A DNA stretch of 64,000 nucleotides from Cereibacter sphaeroides. GTDB taxonomy: Bacteria > Pseudomonadota > Alphaproteobacteria > Rhodobacterales > Rhodobacteraceae. The notes beneath the pieces were generated by a model that worked only from the letters and a program-made list of their open reading frames with translations, ran no database searches and was not told the origin of the DNA. The stretch covers positions 248,001 to 312,000 of the forward strand of contig QFQS01000002.1 in the NCBI GenBank assembly GCA_003243455.1. Reading direction: 5' to 3'. Positions 1 to 9,406 of this stretch are shown in pieces. The number at the start of each line of letters is the position of its first letter. Position 1 is the stretch's first letter. The position numbers were made by a program, and so were the translations under genes.

Positions 1-908
1 CGCTTTTCGCGCAGCTCGGTCATCAGGCGAGACCCAAACCCTCGCCCCCCCATAACCTCGTTCAGCACATAGGCCGCGAAAAAGTCGGGATCGTCACGGC
101 GCAGGCCTTCTTGTCCAAAGATAACAACGGCTTGCGGGGTCGGAAAATCCGTTACAGTCACGCCGCCCTTCATCTGCCAGGTCGCCCGGGCAGGCATCTG
201 CCGACCAATGGCGGGCAGATCGCCCAGCAGCCGGTCCAGCATCGGACCCAGTTCCTCAGCCGAAATATCACCCACCGCAGCCACATACATCCGGTCGCGC
301 GACATGGTCGCCTTGTGCGCCTCGACCAGATCGTCGCGCGTCAGCGCCGCTACGCTTTCCGGCGTGCCGTCACCGGATGCGCCATAAGGGTGATCGCCCC
401 AGGCAAGGCGCTTGAACTCCAGCCCCGCTACACCTCCCGGATCCTTGGCGTCCTGGGCCAACCCGGCAAGAACCTGTCCGCGCACCCTCTCCACGGCATC
501 TTCATCGAAGCGGGGGGTGAGTATCGCGCTGCGTAACAACTCGATCGCCTGATCGCGGTTCTCGGTCAGGAAACGGGCCGAGACGCTTACGGCATCGCCG
601 CTGGCCGAAAAGCCGTAAGCCGCCGCCAGACCGTCACGCGCCTCGGCGAAACCCTGGGCATCCAGATCGCCCGCGCCTTCTTCCAGCGTCGCGGCCATCA
701 GGTTGGTCGCCCCACGTTCGCCGGGCAGGTCAAGGCTGGTGCCGCCGGCGAACTGAATCTCCAGCGCGGTGAATGGGATGCCGCGATCTTCCACCAGCCA
801 GGCGGTGATGCCGCCGGGCGAAGTGACTTCCTGTATGGCGATCTCGGCCCGCGCGGGCAGGGCGGCCAGCGCGATCAGCAGCGCAGGGATCAGTCGGAAT
901 GCAGTCAC
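1..908 (-). CDS. M16 family peptidase-like protein, probably the non-catalytic partner (partial, runs off the window)
   Basis: The product has an N-terminal signal peptide (start VTAFRLIPALL, cleavage near ARA) and then an M16 N-terminal domain. The zinc motif HxxEH expected about 50 residues into the mature protein is absent; the aligned stretch reads GATNLMAATLEEGAG. M16 proteins often work as a pair of one catalytic and one degenerate subunit, so this is probably the inactive half of the pair with the upstream gene. The start is the GTG that overlaps the upstream stop as GTGA, which implies translational coupling. The 3' end lies outside the window; about 302 codons are visible. Pairing with the neighbour is inferred from context. 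Confidence 0.9.
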   Translation of the reverse strand, partial: MTAFRLIPALLIALAALPARAEIAIQEVTSPGGITAWLVEDRGIPFTALEIQFAGGTSLDLPGERGATNLMAATLEEGAGDLDAQGFAEARDGLAAAYGFSASGDAVSVSARFLTENRDQAIELLRSAILTPRFDEDAVERVRGQVLAGLAQDAKDPGGVAGLEFKRLAWGDHPYGASGDGTPESVAALTRDDLVEAHKATMSRDRMYVAAVGDISAEELGPMLDRLLGDLPAIGRQMPARATWQMKGGVTVTDFPTPQAVVIFGQEGLRRDDPDFFAAYVLNEVMGGRGFGSRLMTELREK

Positions 909-2242
909 AGCGCGGGCTCCTTCTCGCGGGTCAGGTGTCCGGTCACGGCATTGCGGCGGTCCAGCACCTCTTTCGCGGCGGTCATCACGTCTTCGGCGTT
1001 CACAGCCTTCAGCGCCTCGGGCCAGGCCTGAACATCGGCGACCGTCAGACCAGAGGTCAGCGCCTCGCCATAGCGTTGGGCAAGGCCGCCGACGTTATCC
1101 TCGGCATAGATCTGCGCGGCGCGGACCTGGGTCTTGATCCGCTCCAGCGCTGCGGGATCGACGCCATCCTTCAGGAACTGGTCGATTGCCGCATCCATCG
1201 CGGCCTCGGCCTGATCCAGCGTTACGCCGGGCATGGGGGCGACGGTCATGCCGAAGGTCGACGGGTCGAGCGAAGTCCCGTCGTAAAAGGCCGAGGCATA
1301 GACCGCTTTCGGATCGGGGCCAAAGGTAAGCGCCTTGGCAAGAACCGAGGTCGTGCCGCTGCCACCCAGAAGCTCTGCCAGAACGGTCAACGCCGCTGCT
1401 CTGTCCTGCGCGCCGCTGATGCGCTGCGGAGCCATATAGGTTCGCGTGACATAGGGTTGCGCCACCCGGTCATCCGCCATCGAGAGGCGACGTTCGGCCA
1501 GTTGCGGCGGCTCCTGCGGACGCTGGCGCGGGGGCAGGCTGGCGGTCGGAGGGATCGGACCATACCACTTTTCCGCCAACGTCCGCACCGTGTCGGGACT
1601 GACATCGCCCGCCACGACAAGCACCGCGTTGTTCGGCGCGTAATAGGTCTTGTAGAAGGCCAGTGCGTCTTCGCGGGTCAGTTCTTCGATCTCATGCCGC
1701 CATCCGATGACGGGGACGCCGTAGGGATGGTTCAGGAACTGCGCTGCATTCAGCTGCTCGCCGAACAGCGCGCTGGGGTCGCTGTCCGTGCGCGTGTTGC
1801 GCTCCTCCAGGATGACCGAACGTTCTGTCGCCACGTCTTCCTCTGTGAGGCGCAGGTTGCGCATGCGGTCGGCCTCCATCTCCATCACCAGATCAAGACG
1901 GTTGGAGGCGACGCGCTGGAAGAACGCGGTATAGTCGGAGGAGGTAAAGGCGTTGTCGCTGCCACCCTGGGCATCGACGGTGGCCGAGAATTCACCGGGT
2001 CCGAATTTCTCGGTGCCCTTGAACAGCAGGTGCTCGAAGAAATGGGCGATGCCGGAATGGCCCGGCGCTTCGTCAGCCGCGCCGACCTTGTACCAGATCA
2101 TCTGCACCACGGCGGGCGCGCGGTTATCTTCGATCACGACGACTTGCAGGCCGTTGTCCAGCGTGAAATCCGTGACCTGCCCCGCCATCACAGGGCTGGC
2201 AAGGGTCAGCGCCAGCAAGCCTGCGCGTAGAAGTCGGGTCAT
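905..2242 (-). CDS. Zinc-dependent M16 (pitrilysin/insulinase family) peptidase, catalytic subunit
   Basis: This 445-residue protein has a clear signal peptide (cleavage after VMA, about residue 20), so it acts in the periplasm. The inverted zinc motif H67-F-F-E70-H71 is intact, and a downstream acidic stretch (ATERSVILEERN) provides the third zinc ligand typical of the family. Two M16 domains fill the length. It is followed with a 4-bp overlap by an M16 gene lacking the zinc motif, giving the usual catalytic/non-catalytic pair. The substrate is unknown; M16 proteins usually degrade peptides or process small proteins. The neighbours (DUF3035 lipoprotein, lspA) suggest an envelope role. Confidence 0.93.
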   Translation of the reverse strand: MTRLLRAGLLALTLASPVMAGQVTDFTLDNGLQVVVIEDNRAPAVVQMIWYKVGAADEAPGHSGIAHFFEHLLFKGTEKFGPGEFSATVDAQGGSDNAFTSSDYTAFFQRVASNRLDLVMEMEADRMRNLRLTEEDVATERSVILEERNTRTDSDPSALFGEQLNAAQFLNHPYGVPVIGWRHEIEELTREDALAFYKTYYAPNNAVLVVAGDVSPDTVRTLAEKWYGPIPPTASLPPRQRPQEPPQLAERRLSMADDRVAQPYVTRTYMAPQRISGAQDRAAALTVLAELLGGSGTTSVLAKALTFGPDPKAVYASAFYDGTSLDPSTFGMTVAPMPGVTLDQAEAAMDAAIDQFLKDGVDPAALERIKTQVRAAQIYAEDNVGGLAQRYGEALTSGLTVADVQAWPEALKAVNAEDVMTAAKEVLDRRNAVTGHLTREKEPAL

Positions 2243-2388
2243 CGGGGGGCCTTTCCTGTCATCGCCGCCACGCTACGCAGGGAAGGGTCGGGGTCAATCC
2301 CCGGACGGGGTGCGCCACGCGGACGTGAATGGGGCGCGAGGCGTGGTGATATCAGCCAGAGGTGCCAAGCTTCGCCAGTTAAGCGCGG

Positions 2389-2922
2389 TCAGTACCGTTC
2401 TTCCGGGTCGGGTGGCGCGGATTCGTTGCGGGTGCCACGGGCACGCCAGCGTTGCAGTTCGGCGTGCTGGTCCAGGCTTTCGGATTTATAAGCCTGGTAG
2501 TAGACGTTCAGATTGAACAGCCGCTCCAGCGGCTTGCCGCGGTGTTTGTAGCGGTATTCGGCATCCTCGACGGCAAGAGTTTCGCGGATGTCTGGCTGGA
2601 CGCCGTAGCGGCCCGCGTAACGTGCAAGCTGTCCGTCCGCAGCGGGAACACCACCGCGTGTCACGACCTCGGGGCGCCCACCCAGCGCGGCAATGGCGTC
2701 GGCATTGGGCGTAGGATCGGTCAGGTTCGTGCCACCCAGGGTCGGGGCGGGCAGCGCCGCCAGATCCTGCGGCATTTCCAGAGGCTTGGTCGGAAGCGTG
2801 CCGAATTCGTCCGGCCCGGCAGAATCGGAACGCAGGTTCATCAGCGATTGATCGCCGCCGCAGCCCGACAGCAAAAGCACCGCGCCAAGCGCGATCGCCC
2901 ATGCCCGTCCGCTAGCCTGCAT
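2389..2922 (-). CDS. DUF3035 outer-membrane lipoprotein
   Basis: The protein begins MQASGRAWAIALGAVLLLSGC, a lipoprotein signal with lipobox LLSGC, so Cys21 should be lipidated. I chose the ATG at 2922 because GGAG sits six bases upstream and the signal peptide then has the normal length. In-frame starts at 2934 and 2979 (a GTG overlapping the lspA stop) are possible. The mature part is polar and Pro-rich and matches the DUF3035 proteins that Rhodobacteraceae carry between lspA and the M16 pair. The function is unknown; a role in outer-membrane assembly has been suggested for the family by context only. Confidence 0.85.
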   Translation of the reverse strand: MQASGRAWAIALGAVLLLSGCGGDQSLMNLRSDSAGPDEFGTLPTKPLEMPQDLAALPAPTLGGTNLTDPTPNADAIAALGGRPEVVTRGGVPAADGQLARYAGRYGVQPDIRETLAVEDAEYRYKHRGKPLERLFNLNVYYQAYKSESLDQHAELQRWRARGTRNESAPPDPEERY

Positions 2923-2975
2923 TCCCGTCTCCATCCGTCGCGTCCTGCCGTCTTTAACGCAAAGCTTGCGACACG

Positions 2976-3470
2976 TCACGGGGTCTTTCCCCGCCTTGCG
3001 CGGCGCGGCTTCTTACCGCCTGCAAACAGCACAAGACCAATGGCGCCAAGGAAAATCGAGATGTCCGCCACGTTAAAGGCGAAGGGATTCTCGATACCGC
3101 AGCAGGACATGTTCAGGAAATCGGCGACCGCGCCATAGGCCACACGGTCCACCACGTTGCCAAGTGCTCCGCCGATCAGCAGCCCCGCCAGAACCTGCTC
3201 ACGACGGCGCGCCCCTTCACACCGGACCCACCACCAGACCCAGCCGGAGATGACTAGCGCCAGCGCGATCAGCACCCAGCGCATGTAGTCGGCGCCGCTG
3301 GACATGAGGCCGAAGTTCACGCCCCTGTTCCAGGCCATTCGGAAATTGACGAGCGGCGGGATCACGTCGATCTCGCCCCGCTGCGCCAGCCCAAGGCCCC
3401 AGATAACCCCCAGCTTGGTCAGCTGGTCGAGGGCAAAGATGCCAAGCGCCACCTTGTTTGTAAGCCACAT
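2976..3470 (-). CDS. lspA: Lipoprotein signal peptidase (signal peptidase II)
   Basis: This 164-residue inner-membrane aspartic protease removes signal peptides from prolipoproteins after lipidation. Four hydrophobic segments are visible. The two conserved blocks are present: FALDQLTKLG near the N-terminus and GNVVDRVAYGAVADFLN near residue 130, which carries both catalytic aspartates. The ATG lies five bases after the purH stop, and the gene is followed by a predicted lipoprotein that would be its substrate, so purH-lspA-DUF3035-M16-M16 probably forms one transcription unit. Confidence 0.96.
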   Translation of the reverse strand: MWLTNKVALGIFALDQLTKLGVIWGLGLAQRGEIDVIPPLVNFRMAWNRGVNFGLMSSGADYMRWVLIALALVISGWVWWWVRCEGARRREQVLAGLLIGGALGNVVDRVAYGAVADFLNMSCCGIENPFAFNVADISIFLGAIGLVLFAGGKKPRRARRGKTP

Positions 3471-3475
3471 GGCGG

Positions 3476-5062
3476 TCAGTGCCGGAAATGGCGCTGGCCG
3501 GTAAAGACCATGGCCAGCCCCGCCTCATCCGCCGCCGCGATAACCTCATCATCGCGCATGCTGCCGCCCGGCTGGATCACCGCCGTAGCCCCTGCCTCGG
3601 CCGCCGCGATCAGCCCATCGGCGAAGGGAAAGAAGGCGTCTGATGCGACGACCGAGCCTTGGGTCAAGGGTGCAGCCAGCCCCAGCGCCTCGGCCATGTC
3701 CTGCGATTTTCGGACAGCGATGCGGGTCGAATCGATGCGGCTCATCTGGCCTGCGCCGATGCCGACAGTCGCGCCGTCCTTCACATAGACGATGGCGTTC
3801 GACTTGACATGTTTGGCGACCTTCCAGGCGAAAAGCATGTCGGTCAGTTCCGCCTCGGTCGGCTTGCGGCGCGTGACGACCTTGAGGTCATTGCGCGTCA
3901 GGCGGCCCGCATCACGGTCTTGCGCCAGGAAACCGCCCGCGACGTGCCGATACGCTACGCCGCGCGCCAGCGGGTCGGGCAGGCCTTCGGTCGTCAGCAG
4001 GCGCAGGTTCTTCTTGGCGGCAAACACTGCGCGGGCGGCGTCATCAGCGCCCGGCGCGATGACGACCTCGGTAAAGATCGCCGCGATCTCTTCGGCCGTG
4101 GCACCGTCCAGCGGGCGGTTCAGCGCCACGATGCCGCCGAAGGCCGAGGTGCGGTCGCAATCATAGGCGCGGGCATAGGCCTCGGCCAGGGTCGCGCCAA
4201 GGGCCACGCCACAGGGATTTGCGTGCTTGATGATGGCGCAGGCCGGGCTTTCATCGCCGAATTCGGCTACCAGTTCGAAAGCCGCGTCGGTGTCGTTGAT
4301 ATTGTTGTAGGACAGCTCCTTGCCCTGCCATTGGCGCGCAGTGGCGACGCCGGGGCGGTTAGAGCCATCGGTATAGAAGGCTGCCTGCTGATGCGGGTTC
4401 TCGCCATAGCGCAGACCCTGCGCCAGCGTTCCCGCAAAGGCGCGGCGACGGGGTGAGCCGTCACCCAGCGCACCCGCCATCCAGCCGGAAACGGCGGCGT
4501 CATAGGCGGCGGTCCGGCTGTAGGCGGTCAGCGCAAGGCGCTGGCGGAAGGTGTAGCTGGTCGCGCCGTCATGGGTTTGCAACTCGGCCAGCAGCGCGGG
4601 GTAGTCCTGCGGATCGACCACGACGTTCACGAAACGGTGGTTCTTGGCGGCAGCGCGGATCATCGCGGGTCCGCCGATGTCGATGTTCTCGACGCATTCG
4701 GAATAGCTCGCGCCGCGCGCCACGGTTGCCTCGAAGGGGTAGAGGTTCACGACCAGAAGGTCGATCGGTTCGATCCCATGGGCGGCCATGGCCAGCAGGT
4801 GTTCGTCATCGTCGCGCAGCGCCAGAAGCCCGCCGTGGACATTGGGGTGCAGTGTCTTGACCCGACCGTCCATCATCTCGGGAAAACCGGTTACATCGGA
4901 CACATCCCTGACCGCCAGCCCGGCAGAGCGCAGCCCTGCCGCCGTGCCGCCGGTCGAGATCAGCTCGATCCCCAGCGCCGTCAGCCCCCTTGCCAGGTCC
5001 AGAAGGCCGGTCTTGTCGGAAACCGAGATCAGCGCGCGGCCGACATGGACAAGATTGGTCAT
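3476..5062 (-). CDS. purH: Bifunctional AICAR transformylase / IMP cyclohydrolase
   Basis: This 528-residue cytoplasmic enzyme catalyses the last two steps of purine synthesis: formylation of AICAR by 10-formyl-THF and closure to IMP. The N-terminal MGS-like cyclohydrolase domain (about residues 1-150) has the signature KTLHPNVHGGLL. The C-terminal transformylase domain carries KHANPCGVALG and SNAIVYVKDGATVGIGAGQ-type motifs. The length is normal for the family and the start is an ATG (TNLVHVGRALISVSDKTG). It is transcribed with the heparinase-like gene upstream and lspA downstream. Confidence 0.98.
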   Translation of the reverse strand: MTNLVHVGRALISVSDKTGLLDLARGLTALGIELISTGGTAAGLRSAGLAVRDVSDVTGFPEMMDGRVKTLHPNVHGGLLALRDDDEHLLAMAAHGIEPIDLLVVNLYPFEATVARGASYSECVENIDIGGPAMIRAAAKNHRFVNVVVDPQDYPALLAELQTHDGATSYTFRQRLALTAYSRTAAYDAAVSGWMAGALGDGSPRRRAFAGTLAQGLRYGENPHQQAAFYTDGSNRPGVATARQWQGKELSYNNINDTDAAFELVAEFGDESPACAIIKHANPCGVALGATLAEAYARAYDCDRTSAFGGIVALNRPLDGATAEEIAAIFTEVVIAPGADDAARAVFAAKKNLRLLTTEGLPDPLARGVAYRHVAGGFLAQDRDAGRLTRNDLKVVTRRKPTEAELTDMLFAWKVAKHVKSNAIVYVKDGATVGIGAGQMSRIDSTRIAVRKSQDMAEALGLAAPLTQGSVVASDAFFPFADGLIAAAEAGATAVIQPGGSMRDDEVIAAADEAGLAMVFTGQRHFRH

Positions 5063-5092
5063 GGGCAGTTCCCTCGGGCCAGGGTTGCGGGA

Positions 5093-6787
5093 TCAGGACA
5101 GCGCCGGCAAATCGTCCCGGTCAAGGTCGCGGATGGCAAGCGGAGTATCCTGTGCTTTCGCCAAGGTCCAGCCGATGCGCGCCTCTGGCTCCTGCAAGGT
5201 CGCCGTCAGCACGATCTGCTTGGTTGCGCGCGGCTTCAAGCGCCCCTTTTCCAGATAGACGGAAGGGTCCAGCGACAAAAGCGCACCTCCCGCATGGCGG
5301 AAAACCCAAAGCTCGCCGCTTTTCAGGGCCAGCGACACCGCCGCGCCTCCCATGTCGATTGAGGCATCCACATCGGGGTGCAGGTGGAATCGCAGCATGA
5401 AGCGCACACCTTGCAGGCGGGTGTGGGTCATGACCTGCTCGAACCGTTTTTGCGCCACCGCTGACGTGGCGCCAAGGGTGTCCTCGCCAGTAAGACGGCG
5501 ACCATCGTGCGACAGGTCGAGCAGCCGCGTATGGGTCAGGCCGTGGGTCGCAACCCAGCCCAGGTGGCTGGCCGCAAGGCTCATCCCCGCGGGGCCAGTC
5601 ACGAGTTCGGCCAGTTGCACACGGGCAAGGTCGGTCAACTCGTCCCGGCTGCCACCGCCCAGACGGGAGGAAGAGAATCCCTCGATCTCCAGCGTCGAGT
5701 GGCTGGCGGTGGCGCGCCCGGCGCGTCGCCATTCGGAACCGAAGGGTGCACCCGAGCCGCAGCTGACGATCATCGCCCGCCGTCCCGAGGTTAGCTCGAA
5801 GGCCAGTGTCGAGGCATGGGCCGAGGTCGAGGCGCGACCGGCGGGTGGTTCGGTGGCATCGACGATCACGCTGGTGCGGCCACCGGAAAGGCGCGCGAAA
5901 CCCATGGCAAGGCCGGTGACGGCAGTGGGTTTCACACCAGAGGAAGCAAGCGCCTGATCCAGCCGCCCCTCAAGGCCGCGTCCGCCGCCGTGAAAGCGCG
6001 CAAGCCCGCCATCGGCATGGCGCAGAGCGCGCAGGGTCGGCGCGATGCGTTCTATCGCGGCGACGTGCTCGGCTGCGGGGCGGCGCCCGGCCTCGGTTAG
6101 TGCCTGCGCGGCCCAGGTCAGGAGGGTAAACACCTCAAGCAGTTCTTCGGGGTTTCGGGTGGGAATGCCGCCCTCGGCGTCGATCTCGGAAGCGCATTCG
6201 CGGGCAAGTTCGTCGCGGGCGCGGCCGACGTGCCGCTCCATTCCCGTGAGCGCCAGACCGGCGTAGATCAGGCCCGTCAGCGCCTCGAACCGCGGCAGGC
6301 CGGGCGCGGCGGCGGGCCAGCGACGCGACAGGAACAGTGTCTGGCGCGACAGCGCGCGGTAATAGGCCTCGGTCGCCGCCCGGTCGCGGCCGTTCAGCAG
6401 TAACAGTGCATGGTTGATCCAGCGGATGATCCGCCGACCTGTCAGGTCCGGCGTCCAGCCGTTGCCCTGGCCACGTCCGAATCGCTCGATCCAGCCCCAG
6501 GTCCATTCCTGCGCCCTGCTGCGCGCCGGAGCATCCCCGACGGCGGCCAGATCGTCGAGCCAGGCGAAACCCTGCACCGCATCCTCGAATGCTGGGTCTG
6601 GCATGGCGATGTCCCAAAGCGACAGCTTGGGCGCCTCGATCAGATGGCCGGAAAACAGGAAATTTCCTGCCACCAACTGCCTTCCACGGGCATAAAGGCC
6701 GATGCTGCGGGGTTCGGGCTGCGAGACGAAGCCCTTGGCAGGCCGCGCCAGACCTGCCCAGCGGGCATGCAGGCGATGCAACGCCAT
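5093..6787 (-). CDS. Heparinase II/III family protein
   Basis: This is a roughly 564-residue protein with an alpha/alpha toroid N-terminal half and a beta-rich C-terminal half typical of heparinase II/III-like proteins. It carries the family-typical PKGFVSQPEPRSIG and GRQLVAGNFLFSGHL near the N-terminus and PALRALRHADGGLARFHGG in the middle. I chose the ATG at 6787 because homologous N-termini begin near MALHRLHARW; an in-frame extension to 6943 is low-complexity and unlike the family. Rhodobacteraceae carry this gene between rsmB and purH. No signal peptide is evident and the substrate is unknown, so polysaccharide lyase activity is only a fold-based inference. Confidence 0.85.
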   Translation of the reverse strand: MALHRLHARWAGLARPAKGFVSQPEPRSIGLYARGRQLVAGNFLFSGHLIEAPKLSLWDIAMPDPAFEDAVQGFAWLDDLAAVGDAPARSRAQEWTWGWIERFGRGQGNGWTPDLTGRRIIRWINHALLLLNGRDRAATEAYYRALSRQTLFLSRRWPAAAPGLPRFEALTGLIYAGLALTGMERHVGRARDELARECASEIDAEGGIPTRNPEELLEVFTLLTWAAQALTEAGRRPAAEHVAAIERIAPTLRALRHADGGLARFHGGGRGLEGRLDQALASSGVKPTAVTGLAMGFARLSGGRTSVIVDATEPPAGRASTSAHASTLAFELTSGRRAMIVSCGSGAPFGSEWRRAGRATASHSTLEIEGFSSSRLGGGSRDELTDLARVQLAELVTGPAGMSLAASHLGWVATHGLTHTRLLDLSHDGRRLTGEDTLGATSAVAQKRFEQVMTHTRLQGVRFMLRFHLHPDVDASIDMGGAAVSLALKSGELWVFRHAGGALLSLDPSVYLEKGRLKPRATKQIVLTATLQEPEARIGWTLAKAQDTPLAIRDLDRDDLPALS

Positions 6788-6963
6788 AGTCCGACGTGCC
6801 GGAAAACCTGCTCCTTGCGCCACGTAGCCCCACCTTTGGCCGGAATGCCTGCCGCCCCTGACGGGGTCTTTGAGGAAAGCATACCCGGCCCGTCGCAGCC
6901 TGTCACCGCCCGAGACGGGCGGGTGTCGTTCAAGTTCGCGCAAAAGCGGCTATTCGCCGGGGA

Positions 6964-8229
6964 TCAGGATCGGCGCAACCGGGCCATGAAGAAGCCATCT
7001 ATTCCGCCCCGCTCGGGCCAGTAGTCGGGCCTTGTCCGCAGGCCGCCGCCAACCGCGCGCCAGTCCTCTGGCACGCCTGCCAGCGCGGGTTCCTCCAGCT
7101 TCAGGCCGGGATGGCGCGACAGGGCGGAAGCAAGCTGCACCTCGCCCTCGTCGGGCAGAAGAGAACAGGTGCAGAAGACGAGCCGACCGCCGGGCTTCAG
7201 GAAACCCAGCGCGCGGTCGATCAGGCGGGATTGCAGGTCGATGAGGTTCGAGATCTCGGAGCCATCTTTCGCGAAGGGCAGATCGGGATGACGGCGAACC
7301 GTTCCGGTGGCGGAACAGGGCGCGTCGAGCAGCACGGCGTCGAACAATTCGGCGGGCTGCCATTCAAGCGCATCCGCCGTCACGACCTGCGCCTTCAGCC
7401 CGCAGCGGGTCAGGTTCTCGATCAGTCGCTTCAGCCTCTGGGGCGAGATGTCAAGTGCGGTGACGTCTGCGCCCGCTGCCGCAAGCTGCAAGGTCTTGCC
7501 GCCGGGTGCGGCGCAGAGGTCCAGCACTCGTTCGCCGGGTTGCGCATCCAGCAGCCGTGCGGGAAGCGCGGCTGCAGCGTCCTGCACCCACCAGTCGCCC
7601 GAGGCATAGCCTGGCAGTGCGCTGACCTGCCCCGCACCGTTCAGTCGCCAGGAACCGGTGGGCAGCGGGATCGCGCCCTCAATCGGCGATGCGCCGGGCT
7701 TAAGTGTCAGGTCGAGCGGCGGGATTTGCGCCTGCACCGCCTCCATCGCTGTAACGGCGGGGCGGCCCCAGGCATGAACAAGCGGCTGACGCAGCCACAT
7801 CGGCATCCGTTGCGGCGGCATGGCGGCGAAAAGATCCGTCTCGGCGGATAGTTTGCGCAGGACCGCGTTGACCAGCCCGGCCATGTGGCCGGTCTTGCGG
7901 CCGCGTCGGACGATATCGACGCAGGCGTTGACCACGCCATGCGCGGCGGCACCTTCGACCGCCAGTTCCACCACGCCCAGCCGCAGCACATTGGCAACGG
8001 TGCGTGGCGGCGCGCGGCGCAGGTGAGGGGCCAGCACACGGTCGGCCTGTTCCATATGACGCAGCGTGGTCAGGGCAAGCCTTTGCGCGCGCCCACGGTC
8101 CGAGGGGGAAAGGCCGTGCAAGGGGCCGTTCGGAAACGCCAGAACCTCGGCCAGGATCATGCGCTCGCCCAGGATGGCGTCCAGAATGGCCACCGCAGCA
8201 ACGCGCGCCGCTACACCTTCCGCCGCCAT
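6964..8229 (-). CDS. rsmB: 16S rRNA (cytosine-967-C5)-methyltransferase
   Basis: This 421-residue RsmB/NOP-family methyltransferase has an N-terminal NusB-like RNA-binding domain (about residues 1-130) and a C-terminal Rossmann SAM-binding domain. Motifs visible are VLDLCAAPGGKT (SAM binding), LLDAPCSATGTVRRHPDL (motif IV, with the cysteine that releases product) and CTCSLLPDEGE (motif VI, catalytic cysteine). It acts on 16S rRNA during 30S assembly. The start is an ATG at 8229. It is divergent from the small sdhAF4 gene, and the 81-bp gap probably holds both promoters. Confidence 0.95.
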   Translation of the reverse strand: MAAEGVAARVAAVAILDAILGERMILAEVLAFPNGPLHGLSPSDRGRAQRLALTTLRHMEQADRVLAPHLRRAPPRTVANVLRLGVVELAVEGAAAHGVVNACVDIVRRGRKTGHMAGLVNAVLRKLSAETDLFAAMPPQRMPMWLRQPLVHAWGRPAVTAMEAVQAQIPPLDLTLKPGASPIEGAIPLPTGSWRLNGAGQVSALPGYASGDWWVQDAAAALPARLLDAQPGERVLDLCAAPGGKTLQLAAAGADVTALDISPQRLKRLIENLTRCGLKAQVVTADALEWQPAELFDAVLLDAPCSATGTVRRHPDLPFAKDGSEISNLIDLQSRLIDRALGFLKPGGRLVFCTCSLLPDEGEVQLASALSRHPGLKLEEPALAGVPEDWRAVGGGLRTRPDYWPERGGIDGFFMARLRRS

Positions 8230-8310
8230 TGCATGCCCTTCCGCGCCTTGCTCCGTCTTGGGCAGGGGCCTATATCAACCCGCAGTTACACACAAGAAAC
8301 CGGGATAGCC

Positions 8311-8493
8311 ATGTCAGAGCCCGAGAACTGCCAAGCACTGCCTGCCGCCGCGCTTCGCGCACTGGCCGAGGCGGAAGAACGGCGGCGCGTAGCGGCACAG
8401 GCCGAGCTTCCCAAGGAACTGGGCGGACGCAACGGGCCAGAGCCGGTGCGCTATGGCGACTGGGAAAAGAAGGGGCTGGCGGTCGACTTCTGA
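8311..8493 (+). CDS. Succinate dehydrogenase assembly factor 4 family (DUF1674)
   Basis: This 60-residue protein has an N-terminal charged helix and the family's C-terminal signature, here RYGDWEKKGLAVDF, preceded by GGRNGPEPV. SdhAF4 proteins bind the flavinylated SdhA subunit and help its assembly with SdhB. The start is the ATG of MSEPENCQALPAA. It converges with dapB, the stops being four bases apart. Recognition rests on the C-terminal signature; no sdh genes are in the window. Confidence 0.85.
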   Translation: MSEPENCQALPAAALRALAEAEERRRVAAQAELPKELGGRNGPEPVRYGDWEKKGLAVDF

Positions 8494-8497
8494 GCGA

Positions 8498-9307
8498 TCA
8501 AAGCCCGAGGACGTCCATCATGTCGTATTCGCCGGGCTTTTGCGACTGGCCCCACAGGGCCGCGCGCAGTGCTCCGCGGGCAAAGATCGCGCGGTCAGTC
8601 GCGAGATGGCGCAGCACGATGCGTTCGCCCTCGGTGGCAAAGATCACGTCATGCTCACCCACGACATCACCACCCCGGATAGCCGAAAAGCCGATGGCCC
8701 CCTTCTCGCGGGCGCCCGTGATGCCTTCCCGCGCCGCCGTCCGCACATCGGCCAGCGGCAGGCCCCGGCCCGCCGCCGCCGCCTCGCCCAGCATCAGCGC
8801 GGTGCCCGAGGGCGCGTCGACCTTGTGGCGGTGGTGCGCCTCGACCACCTCGATATCCCAGCTTTCGTCCAATGCCTTCGCGACAAGTTGAGTCATCCTG
8901 ACGAGCAAATTGACGCCAAGGCTCATGTTGCCAGCGCGGACGATCACCGCGTGATGGGCGGCAAGGGCGATGCGGCGCAGGTGCTCGGGCTGAAGCCCGG
9001 TGGTGCCGATCACATGCACGGCGCGCGCCTGCGCGGCCAGCCCCGCAAACTCCACGGTCGCTTCGGGTGTGGTGAAGTCGATCACGGCCTGGGCGCGGGC
9101 AAAGGCCTCGAGCGGGTCGTCGGTCACCATGACGCCAACCGGCGCGCCGCCCATCGCCTGGCCCACGTCCTGCCCCACCCAGGGGCTGCCCGACCGTTCC
9201 ACGCAACCGACCAGCCGCGCCTTGTCCGACGCCTGGACCAGCCGGACCAGCATCTGACCCATGCGCCCCGACGCGCCCGTGACCACGATACCCGGCAGAT
9301 CGGCCAT
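8498..9307 (-). CDS. dapB: 4-hydroxy-tetrahydrodipicolinate reductase
   Basis: This 269-residue cytoplasmic enzyme reduces hydroxy-tetrahydrodipicolinate in the lysine/diaminopimelate pathway. It has an N-terminal Rossmann NAD(P) site (VVTGASGRMGQML) and the substrate-binding and catalytic block EAHHRHKVDAPSGTAL. I chose the ATG at 9307 because an AAGGGGAAAGCC ribosome-binding site precedes it and the NAD site then sits at the N-terminus; the in-frame extension to 9388 is not family-like. The gene is divergent from rbfA. Confidence 0.97.
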   Translation of the reverse strand: MADLPGIVVTGASGRMGQMLVRLVQASDKARLVGCVERSGSPWVGQDVGQAMGGAPVGVMVTDDPLEAFARAQAVIDFTTPEATVEFAGLAAQARAVHVIGTTGLQPEHLRRIALAAHHAVIVRAGNMSLGVNLLVRMTQLVAKALDESWDIEVVEAHHRHKVDAPSGTALMLGEAAAAGRGLPLADVRTAAREGITGAREKGAIGFSAIRGGDVVGEHDVIFATEGERIVLRHLATDRAIFARGALRAALWGQSQKPGEYDMMDVLGL

Positions 9308-9406
9308 GGCTTTCCCCTTTGCTTGACCGGCATTCCTTAGCCGCTTCGCAAGGGTGACGCAAAGCCCGCCGTTGCAGGGGGGGCGCAAAGGCCTTACATG
9401 CGCGCC

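Noticed and set aside
6788..6943. N-terminal extension of the heparinase-like protein
   Set aside because: In frame but low-complexity and unlike homologues, which start near MALHRLHARW.
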